This document shows, one piece after another, positions 46,304-56,979 of a stretch of DNA of 64,000 nt. The notes beneath the pieces are model-generated. The model was not told the DNA's origin. It was given only the letters and a program-made list of their open reading frames with translations, and ran no database searches. How positions within the stretch are numbered: position 1 is the first letter of the stretch; each line of letters opens with the position of its first letter. Source of the stretch: Chamaecyparis obtusa (Eukaryota; Streptophyta; Pinopsida; Cupressales; Cupressaceae); assembly GCA_027943335.1 (NCBI GenBank), contig BSBK01008846.1:1-64000 (forward strand), written 5' to 3'. The translations under genes and the position numbers were made by a program.

Positions 46304-49029
46304 TGTTATACACTAAGTTTGCACCATTGTTTCAAGCTCTCGTAGTCTTGATAACTTAGTATAACATGGGAATCATCTCCAAGTTGTGGGACCTATGCTA
46401 ACTAAGATGAGACCTCTAGGTTCTAGGCTGGTTCCTCTTGGATAATCACCTTAATTTTCTTCTTGACATGAAAGTAAAACTTTGAGGGAAAAGGGATAGA
46501 AGGAATGCTTGAAAGGGAAATGACTTGAAAGCAAACTACCTACTAGGTGATACACCGAAATGATGGTTTGAATCATAGTATAGAGGATGAATTTAATGAA
46601 TAAACTTAGGTCCAGGGGATCACAGCTCACTAAATAGGCTTGCATAAATATTTCATAGAAGGGTCTGCAATAGAAAGAGGCTATTCAGGGAAAGAGAACA
46701 ATTTTCACAAACAATAGCATTCCTAAGAATTTAGACACAAACTACAACTTGCAAACAAACATTCACCTCTGCAACTAGGTATAGGAATGAGATAGATTGT
46801 CAGGGGGTTGAAGTATACCCACAAGATTATTCAAATCAAATCACCCACAAGAATACACATAAATTACAGAAAGAGAGAGGGATCAGGAACCCTAAGATAC
46901 CACTAAAAATATACACATACTTCAATTCAATAAGAGAGAATTCAGATAAGGAAGCATAGGGACATAAATAATGTCACAAAGTACCTCTGCAATATCTAAA
47001 TCATCAATGAAAGATTACAAAATGTAGAAAACCAGAGGGCAGAGAAAATGCCACAAATAGTTTTCTAAGAAAGAGACTTTCTTCTTTACAAAATGTGAAC
47101 TCTCTTAGCTCTAAAAGCTCCAAAAATTAATATATACATCTCCTATTGCACATAGGTAGGAGTCAAAAATCTAACTAGGGTTACATAGATTTTCATTAGA
47201 ATAATAGAAAACCCTAATTCTATCAAGTCTAAACATAAATGCATCTCTGAAATATCATGGTCGGTTAGATATCTTGTTTGGGTGCCCATCCCTATACTGT
47301 ATTTTCCTGCAGACAAGGAACCTTGATTTATCCACCTCTCCGCAACTTGGGCACAAAAATTGATGTCAGGGTATCTCAGGAAGCAAGAATCAACCAAAGG
47401 TGGCTGCTCAGACTTTCTTCATCATCATCTCAATTGCAATCATCCTGGAAACATAAATTCTTTAGCTACCTTTGTTTAAAATGGATTTCTATGAGAAACA
47501 ATGGCAAAACCCTGCAGACAAATTTGAATTTGAATGACAATGGCTAACAGGCTTAGGTTTAAAACACGACCATCAATATCGCTCTTTCCTAGCAGATCAG
47601 GTGGTCCTTAATGATCTTTATAACAGATAGAAAATTCTTGGACAATCCTCAGCCTCATCCTCAATTCTTTAGCCAATGGGAAATGAGCATGTCAACACTT
47701 CTATCAGTTTGGACCCACCTTGACCTTTCCTTTAGTCACTCAGTGAATGCACGACTGAAAGCACTTTTCCAAGTCACAAAATACTTTTCATAACCCTAGT
47801 CTAGTCAAGTGACTATGCATACACTGCATTCATTGAATCTCTAAGTCTTTTAGTTAACCCTGGTTAAGTCTGGCGAACAAGAGAAATCCTTCATTCGCCA
47901 AGTCGCCAAATACATTACTAACCCTGGGCCCAGAGCTGCCACATGTCACACTTTCATTTTCTCTGACTGCCTCATTAGAAAACACCTTAGCTACCTTCTG
48001 ACATTGAACCCACTGCAAACTTGATTTGCATCAGATGGTGGGCATATGATCTCATAGCCCCCGAAGATTCCTTCAGATCATTCACTAGCTGTAGATCCTT
48101 TAAAACTGCCACCTCACTTAAGATATTCGGACCCACTGCAAATATTTATCATTACTTGGTAACCAATCATACATAAGCACATCAGCAATACGGGGCACTG
48201 GACCCACTGAAAAGTCTTTATTCTTTGACCAATGAAAAAATGGCATGTCATCCTGACCCGGCATCAGACCCACCTAATAGAACTTGAACACTTGGAAGAT
48301 CCAACGACAGGCTTATAATCACAAAGGCTCAAAAGATTCCTTCTGATCATGTGCGAGCCATAGATCTTCATTCCTCTGACAACAGTCCCACTGACACATT
48401 CTAGTCATCACCCCATCATCCAATTAAATGTGAGCACATTAGAACATGAGGACCCACCTAACAAGCCCTGGTAATGAAGCAAGATCAACAGTCAGTGCAA
48501 GATCTCATGTGTCAGAAAGGCTCCATGAGATCATGCGCTAGCTATCAATTCTTCATTGGGATGCCTGCATAGCTAAGACCACCAAACATCTGGTGATTAC
48601 ACGAAAAAAGGAAGAATAGATCACTTGTTGGGTCACTAGATGTTAGGTTGAAACTGCCAGGCATTAAGCGATTACGAGAATCACTACATTCGCCAGTTCA
48701 TCGAATAGGGAGGATAACCACCGGATGACTTAGAGAAGTGGTGATAAAGGCATTTCATAAAGCGCACATGCTAAATATAGGGACTTAAGTGGCTAAAAAG
48801 GTAATAGTAGAATAGAACCTAGCCTAGGGTTTTTTTAGGGTTTTTAAGCACCAACGGCTAGATTTATGAAATTTAAACTTGCAGACCAGGGAACTAAAAT
48901 AAATTGCAGACACCAGAAGACAAGACACAAAGTCATGAAATTTTCATGGGTGCTTGGTAGGGTTAAAAATGCAGACCCTGGGATAGAATCTTAGTAAAAT
49001 TTGCATGTAGCAGGAAAAATTGGGTAACA
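46304..49029 (-). repeat. LTR (3' in element orientation) of non-autonomous Tat-like element
   Basis: 2726 bp, plus-strand ends TGTTATACACTAAG and GGGTAACA. The pair copy is 51212-53958. GTTAT at 46299-46303 is the target duplication. Degenerate internal repeats with TTCC..C.GATCATG and GATCTCATG motifs lie near 48033, 48300 and 48485. Confidence 0.93.
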
Positions 49030-49265
49030 TTTTGATGATTTCTGCTGGATGTTAGCCTGCTAGACATGGAAACCAGTGGCCTTAAGCAATCCATTGGGCA
49101 TGAGGTCTATTCTTGAGCACAAAAATTTCTTGATAGAGGCTGACCTGGAACCAAGGGGACAAATCTATGCATGGGGACTTCTTGGAAAATAGGAAAAACT
49201 AACCTATAAAAATTGGAATAAAATAGGAAAACTAACCTAACCTAGATTACCAGTGAAGAAGCTGG
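49030..49265 (-). other. 3' internal segment shared with the autonomous relative
   Basis: The sequence next to the LTR, including TAGCCTGCTAGACATGGA and CCATTGGGCATG, is shared with 59681-59760 in the pol-bearing element. It is the LTR-proximal internal end (plus-strand priming region). No typical polypurine tract is seen. Confidence 0.7.
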
Positions 49266-51009
49266 TCAAACAAAACCATTCATTGGTAGGCTAAAATAAC
49301 TACCCTTCCTCATTAGGATAGCTACAAGGATATGAGGCATATAAAGATTTATCAAATGAGGATGAACTACCTCTACAAAGATAGGATCAAGTTTACTCAC
49401 CTCAAATTGATCATATGGAGATGTCTCAGTAAACTCCTTCTGGGCCAAGTATCTGATAGGGAAGCCTCTTGAAATTCTGAAGGCAGGACTCTCCTTGATA
49501 GCTTCTTCTTTATCTTCATGGTTGCCCTTTATTATGGATAGCCATGTCAGCTCATCCTCTATAGTCAGGAAACTATCATCTTCTTCTTTTAAATATGCTA
49601 AGAGCTGATCAAAGTTGTCAATACCCTGAAGTTCTGGAACTAGCTCCAACTCTTGCTCATGTAGTAGTCTCTCAGGAAGAGAGCAATCCAAAACTAGGCC
49701 TCATTCTATAAGTACATAACTTTGAACCTCCACTCCAAGGAATAGAGACTCATCATTCAATTTATCACAAAAGGCCTCTATGACATTAGAAAAATCATAC
49801 TCTTTAGGGCTTTTGTCTATGTTCTTTTCTTGGGAAGACTCTTCCATAACTTTATCATCCTTCTCAACAAAATTAGGTAGCTCATCTAACAGGGACATGG
49901 CATCCTCCTTTGTGTCAATCTCCTATGGATGGTGACCCTTTTGTTTTGATTGACCTTCAGCCATAGGTAATGGCATGGCCTCTTCTTCATCATCAACAAA
50001 GAGAGGGAGCTCATCAAACAAATCAACCAAGAGTTTAGGCTAAGCATCAATCTTCATCTCCATACCTTGTTGTCCCACCTTATCACAGTCATCACTCAGT
50101 GTTGATACCTTTGATTTTCTCTTTTCCTCATCACATGAAAGCTCATTTACCATAGGTCCTTGCTCAGACACTAGACTAGTATCCTTGAAAAGAATTGGCA
50201 TCTGACAACCAAGAGGCAAAGTCCATTGGGAAATCCACAACACTTCATCATCTTGAGAGACTAGAGGGACCTCTTGAGATAAACAACTTTCTTGCACAAA
50301 CTATTCTTGCAGAGTGGTAGACTAAATCTCAAGTAAAGGCTCTTGGAAAGAAATTTTTTCCTTAAAACTTTGGGTGTGGAATTGAGGGGGCTCAAAGGGA
50401 GGCATAGAAGGCATAGAAAAATGAGCCTTCTAGCTTGGGATCTTGGGTTTAGGAGCCTCTTGTTCAAAAATTTGTGACCTCAGCCTTGCTGACTCAAAAT
50501 CAGCTCGACGGTTGATCTCTTCTTGAAACTATCTCATTTGTTTCTCATCAACAAGAGCCTCTGTCATTTGGTTGGAAATGAAACCTTGTTCATAACTTTG
50601 AGTATCCATCTCCTACTGCTCTCTGATCTTAGACACTTGCTTAATCAAATCAAGGAACACATTATTTGTCCTTTCTTTCTCTTTCATGAAGTCTGAGCTC
50701 TGAGTCTGTTGCCAATTAGGCTGAGAAGGGGGGGGGGTTGCAAGCATGATGAAGTATTTGGCCTTGCATTTCTTGTTGTGCCTTTTGTACCCATGACCCT
50801 TGTTGTTAGAGGGCCCTTTCATAATCTTGCACAAGGGCAAAATCATTTGGGGCATGTTGGATATATTGATAGCCTTGTATAGTATGGAAGCTTGGGATAA
50901 AAGAAGGCTTTAGGTGGCTTTGATAAGGATGATAAATTTCCCATTGAGCATTATTCTTATAATAGGATGGTGGGTAACATGACTGTCCATAATAACTTGA
51001 CATGTCCAC
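49266..51009 (-). pseudogene. Decayed long frame of the non-autonomous element, unknown function
   Basis: A minus-strand coding region of roughly 570 codons with several stops and probably a shift or two. It begins MDMSSYYGQSCYPPSYYKNN (Tyr/Pro/Gln-rich), then a basic patch (KRHNKKCKAK), a Pro/Gln stretch containing a 10-G run at 50728-50737, and a charged helical segment (KEKERTNNVFLDLIKQVSKI). After that comes a long acidic part (DELPLFVDDEEEA, DELPNFVEKDDKVME, LKEEDDSFLTIEDELTWLS). It ends at TAG near 49266. I recognise no domain. It could be a remote gag or an extra ORF of this retrotransposon family. Confidence 0.45.
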
Positions 51010-51211
51010 TCATGCAATTAGTTGGAATTTGAATATGAAAGATTTGAAACATACCAGCACTTGATCTTTGAAACTAGTAGACCTTCTAGAGTTGCCAGAT
51101 ATGCAGAAAAATAACCTCTTCTAGGTCTATAGCATGATATCAACATATCAGAGATAACATAGCTTCTGCAATGAACTTCTTTTTATCTAGTCCCACCGGG
51201 CATGCCAGAAT
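51010..51211 (-). other. Leader with primer-binding-site-like sequence
   Basis: In element orientation the 5' LTR ends ...GTAAAACA, followed by ATTC and then TGGCATGCCCGGTGGGAC. This is the position and length of a primer-binding site. I could not name the matching tRNA with confidence. A short leader follows up to the ATG at 51009. Confidence 0.55.
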
Positions 51212-53958
51212 TGTTTTACACTAAGTTAGCACCCTTGTTCCAAGCTCTCGTAGTATTGATAACTTAGTATAACATGGGAATCATCTCTAGGTTGTGGGAC
51301 CTATGCTAACTAAGATGAGACCTCTAGGTTCTAGGCTGGTTCCTCTTGGATAATCACCTTAATTTTCTTCTTGACATGAAAGTAAAACTTTGAGGGAAAA
51401 CGGACAGAAGGAATTCTTGAAAAGGAAATGACTTGAAAGAAAACTACCTACTAGGTGACACCAAAATGATGGTTTGAATCATAGTATAGAGGATGAATTT
51501 AATGAATAAAATTAGGTCTAGGAGATCATAGCTCACTAAATAGGCTTGCATAAATATTTCATAGAAGGGTCTGCAATAGAAAGAGGCTATTCAAGGAAAG
51601 AGAAATTTTTTCACAAATAATAGCATTCCTAAGAATTTAGACACAATCTAAAACCTGGAAAAAAACATTCACCTCTACAATTGGGTATAGGAATGAGATA
51701 GATTTTCAGGGGGTTGAAGTATACCCACAAGATTTTTCAAATCAAATCACCCACAAGAATACACATAAATTGCAGAAAGAGAGAGGGATCAGGAACCCTA
51801 AGATACCACTGAAAACATACACATACTTCAATTCAATAAGAGAGAATTTAGACAAGGAAGCATAGGGATAGAAAGAATGTCACAAAGTACCTCTGCAATA
51901 TCTAAATCATCAATGAAAGATTAAAGAATGTAGAAAAATAGAGGGTAGAGAAAATGCCACAAATAGCTATCTAAGAAAGAGACTTTCTTCTTTATAAAAT
52001 GTGAACTCTCTTAGCTCTAAAAGCTCCAAAAATTAATATATACATCTCCTATTGCATGCAGGCAGGAGTCAAAAACCTAACTAGGGTTACATAGATTTTC
52101 ATTAGAATAATAGAAAACCCTAATTCTATCAAGTCTGAACATAAATGCATCTTTGAAATATCACGGCCGATCAGATATCTTGTTTGCGTGCCCATCCCTA
52201 TACTGTATTTTCTTGCAGACAAGCAACCTTGATTTATCTACCTCTCTACAACTCGGGTGCAAAAATTGATGTCAGGGTACCTCAGGAAGCAAGAATCGAC
52301 CAAAGGCGGCTGCTCAAACTTTCTTCATCATCCTCTCAACTGCAATCATCCTGGAAACATAAATTCCTTAGCTACCTTTGTTTAAAATTGCTTTTTGTGA
52401 GAAACAATGGCAAAACCCTGCAAACAGATTTGAATTTGAATGACAATGGCTAACATGCGTAGGTTTAAAACATGACCATTGATATCACTCTTTCCTGAAA
52501 GATCGAGCGGTTCTGAATGATCTTTATAACAGTCAAAAAATTCTTGGAAATTCCTCAGCCTCATCATCAATTCTTTAGCCAATGGGAAATGAGCATGTCA
52601 ACACTTCTGTTAGTTTGGACCCACCTTGACCTTTCCTCCCTTTAGTTACTCAGTGAATGCATGACTGAAAGCACTTTTCCAAGTCACAAAATACTTCTCA
52701 TATTATTGGTCTAGTCAAGAAACTATGCGAACACTACAATTGCTAAATCTCTAAGTCTTTTAGCTAAACCTGGTTAAGTTTGGTGAACAAGAGAAATCCT
52801 TCATTCACCGAGTCACCAAATACATTACTAACCCTGGGCCTAGAGCTACCACATGTCACACTTTCATTTTCTCTAACTACCTCATCAACAAACACCTCAG
52901 CTACCTTCTGACATAAGACCCATTACAAAATTTATTCTCATTGGACGGTGGGCGCATGATCTCATAGCCCCCAAAGATTCCTTTAGATCATGTGCCAATT
53001 GTAGATCCTTTAAAACTGCCACCTCACTTAAGATATTCAGACCCACTGCAAATCTTTGTCATCACTCAGCAACCAATCATATGTAAGCACATTAGAAATA
53101 CGCGGCACTAGACCCACTGACAAGTCTTTATTCTTCAACCAATGAAAAATTGGCATGTCATCTTAACCTAGCATCGGACCCACCTAATAGTACTTGAACA
53201 CTTGGAAGATCCAACTATAGGCGTAGAATCGCAAAGGCTCAAAATATTCCTTCCAATCATGCACCAGTCATAGATCTTCATTCTACGAACATCTCTGCAG
53301 ATCCTCTGACAACAGTCCCACTAACACACCCTAGTCATCACCTCATCAACCAATTAAATGCAAGCACATCAAAACACAAGGACCCACCTGACAAGCCTTG
53401 ACAACAAAGCAAGATTGACTATCAGTGCAAGATCTCATGTGTCAGAAAGGCTCCATGAGATCATGTGCCAGCCATCGATTCTTCACTAGGACCCCTGCAT
53501 AGCCGAGACCACCCAACATCTGGTGATTACGCGACAAAAGGAAGAATAGACTGCTCACTGGGTTTCTAGATGCTATGTTGAAACCACTAGGCATTAAGCG
53601 ATTACGAGAATCACTACATTCACCAGTTCTCCAAATAGGGAGGATAACTACCAGAGGACTTAGAGAACTGGTGACAAAGGCATTTCATAAAGCACACATG
53701 CTGAATATAGGGACTTAAGTGGCTGAAAAGGTAATGGTAGAATAGAACTTGGCCTAGGGTTTTTTAGGGTTTTTCAGCACCTATGACTAGATTTATGAAA
53801 TTTAAACTTGCAGACTAGGGAACTAAAATAAATTACAGAGGTCAGAAGACAAGACACAAAGTCATGAAATTTTCAAGGGTGCTTGGCAAGGTTAAAAATG
53901 TACACCCTAGGATAGATTCTTAGCCAAATTTTCATGTATCAGGAAAAATTGGGTAATA
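51212..53958 (-). repeat. LTR (5' in element orientation) of non-autonomous Tat-like element
   Basis: 2747 bp matching 46304-49029 along its length. Its right end reads GGGTAATA where the partner reads GGGTAACA, so the terminal CA has mutated. GTTAC at 53959-53963 is the target duplication. Confidence 0.93.
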
Positions 53959-56900
53959 GTTACCTCTATAAGATCCATCAAAGTTAAGCTTGATAGTAGG
54001 GGAGACTGGAGGGATCCATTTGATAGAGGATCTCAAAATGGGATCTTTCCTAATCCTAGGAAACACTGGACACAAGGGGAGGGTAATAAGCTTCCAGGAG
54101 TTCAAGACATGATTGTCCCATGAAGAGAAGACTGAATTAGGGCTAAAATGACTAGGTATCCTACTATTAACTTGTTTTAAAATGAGCCTTTCAATTGAAG
54201 GGGTGACAATGTTAAGATCAGAGACCTCTTTTCTGAAGATCTTTTTTTTTGTTCCCACCAAATGGACCAGATGATCAAAGAGGGAATAACTATCCATAGA
54301 TAAGGAAAGATAGAGAATGAAAATAGAGAAGGCTAGGACTAGAAGAGCTCCCAAATAGACCTAGGAAGTGGGAAAGATAGATAATTTATTCATAACATAT
54401 CCCCAGCATTGATGGGAAGAGGAGCAATGAACAAAAAGGTGATCAGCAGATTCCTTCTGACTACCACACAAGATAGAAGAAAAGGGATCTACTATATCTA
54501 ACTTGGAGAGCCTATCAGTAGTTGGGACTCTGTATTGAATGGCCATAGAAGAGAAAACCCCAGGTTTGGGAAGAATGCTAGTGTCCCAACAAAATTGGAA
54601 GGCATGTTGTGATGGATGCTGCAAATCAGATTGAAGCAGAGCCTCATAACTTGACTTAACAAAGTAGACTCTCTATTTAGAAGGGCACCATAGTAATCTG
54701 TCATTACCTTTAGATAGAAATACTAACCTCTTGGAAAGGAGCATCAAAAAATCATTTTCAAGACTACTAGATACAGGCATGGCAACATGATTCTTCCATG
54801 AAACCTTGTGAGAGATGATATCTACAAAATCCGCATGATCCACTAGAAAATATCCCTAGTGAAGAGAGGAAACTCCCATGACTTCAGACAAAGAAGAAGA
54901 CTCGCATAATGGTGGCAAGCCATTCCAAGAATCTTTCCAAAAAAGAACCTGTTGACCATCATGAATCCTCCAAGACAGGTATTTAGTAACAACTTCCCTA
55001 GAAGCCATCATGAAATTCCATGTAGGAGAACCAACAGGGGGATTAGATATAGTGAAGATTTGTTGGGGGGAAGGAGAATCAAGATATTTTGACTACATGA
55101 TTTGGCACCAGAGAGATTGAGGTTTAAAATACATATTCCAGACAAGCTTTTCTCCAAAAGCCTTATTTCTAAGAGATAGATTCTAGAGCCCTACTCCTCC
55201 AGAAAATTTACTAGAAGAGAGATTCTGCAAGGAGAGTGGGGGAACTTTCCTAACATTAGTCATATTGGACGACCGAAGGAAGCCTCGGATGATTTTCTCA
55301 ATTTGGTTAATTACAGAGATAGGAGTTTGGAGAACAAATATATAGTAGGTAGGTATTGCAAGAAGGAGAGTTTTAATTAATAGGATTCTTCTGGATAGGG
55401 ATAGCCAATGAGCCTTCCAAGTAGAGATTCTTCTCTTAAGCCTACTAATCACATTAACCGAGAAAGAGGTCTTCACTGGCCCAAGAAAAAAGGGAATACC
55501 TAGATATGTAGATAAAAGATCACTAACAAAGAAGTCAAGAATATTTGAAATTATATCATAGACAACATCTTGGGTGAAGAGGATGAAGACTTTATATTTA
55601 AGAGGATTGATCACCTGACTAGAGCTTGAAGTACATAAATTCAATATCTATTTTACACATCTGGCCTCATGAATAGAGGACCTACCAAAGTGGAGTGTGT
55701 CATTAGCAAAGAAGTTATGGGTGATAGAGAGATTTGAATTAGGAATGCATATGCCCTTCCAGTTATAGAGTGCATTTTGAGCCAGGATGGACCTGTTGAG
55801 GGCTTCTACCAAGATGATGAAAAGAAAGGGGGAAATTGGGTCCCCTTGATAGACTCCTTGGGTAGCATGGAAATAGATGGAGGAAGAGACATTAACAAGA
55901 TTGAGAATGATGCACTGGCTAAGAAATTCTTAATCCACTTGCACCAGTCTGAGGAGAAACCAAACTTAGCAAGACCCTAAGTAGGAACTTCCAATTTCCC
56001 TTGTCGCAAGTTTTCATCATGTCTAGCTTCAAGATGAAAGAGGGACTCTAAGAAGATTCAATTAAGTGGATAATTTCCATACAAACAAGACCACCATCAA
56101 TAGTTTCCTGACTAGGGAAAAAGCCTCCTTGTTGTGGAGAGATTAAAAAGGGAATGAGCGGTTTGAGCCTGAGTTAGATTGCTTTAGTGAAAACTTTGTA
56201 AACCGAATTACAAAGAGCTATAGGCCTAAAGTCCGCAAATTTTTGGGGGGATTGAAACTTGGGGATAAGGGAAAGGTTAGTCCTATTAAATTCATTGAGT
56301 ATATAACCCCCCTTACAGGATTCTTCAATGGCCATGTGGAGATCAAAGTTTAGTACATCCCATCACTTTTGAAAGAAGGTCGTAGTGAAACAATCTGGGC
56401 CAAGGGCTTTATCAGGAGGCATAGAAAATAAAACAGAATGAATCTCCTGAAGAGTAAAAGGCCTCTTTAGATTTGAATTGTCTTGGTGCAAAAAAATAGT
56501 TAGAATATGTTACAGGAGAGACTCCATGTTAGAATTATTGTCAGTCTCCTAAAGATTTGGAGCCAATAGATTTTTGAAGAAGCTAACCCCTTCACTATTA
56601 ATTTTTTGTTGAGAGGATAGGATGATGCCAGTGCAAGCACTTTTAATAGAGAAGATGGACAAGGCTAATATCGTAATTTTAGCCAAAACATGAAAAAAAA
56701 TTGTATTCCTGTCACTGACTTTCAGCCAGAGTTCTTTGGACTTCTGTCTCCAGTAGATTTCTTCTCTGGAATAGAGGATAGTCCAATAGGATTGGAGAGT
56801 TCTTTTCTTCTCTACTAACTCTTCATTTAACCCATGCTTAATAATATGATCGGAGATTTGAGCAAGTTCCTGCTCTACCCATGACTTGTGGAAAATATTT

Positions 56901-56979
56901 TTAAAAACCTCCTTATTCCATATGATGATTTTGGACCTCACAAAATTGAGTTTGTTAGAGATTTGGTACATTTTGGTAC
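53959..56979 (-). pseudogene. Right-hand LINE, part 1: RT, zf-RVT and start of RNase H
   Basis: Minus strand, starting in the region before RT (SKELWLKVSDRNTIFFHVLA at about 56700). RT has QGGFFPSQ..IDGGL, KLDMMKTCDKGNWKFL and the catalytic box HNFFANDTLHFG at about 55700, where FADDT is expected. Then come SDLLSTYLGIPFFLGPVK, RISTWKAHWLSLSRRILLIK, and a zf-RVT with CGSQKESADHLFVHC (about 54430). The RNase H start, IKLNFDGSYRG, is cut by the inserted element at 53963. Stops and shifts lie between 55645 and 56548 and near 54360. The upstream endonuclease, if present, is beyond the LTR at 56980, outside the window. Confidence 0.9.

Larger units (their letters stand above)
46304..53958 (-). mobile_element. 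Non-autonomous LTR element inserted in LINE RNase H
   Basis: 7.65 kb with two 2.7-kb LTRs around a 2.18-kb internal region. The 5-bp target duplication reads GTTAT on the left and GTTAC on the right. The internal region has no protease, RT, RNase H or integrase, only one decayed frame. The LTRs are of the same family as the LTR attached to the full pol at 56980-64000, so that family is the likely source of its enzymes. The LTRs are visibly diverged, older than the pair at 6643/12689. Confidence 0.92.
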
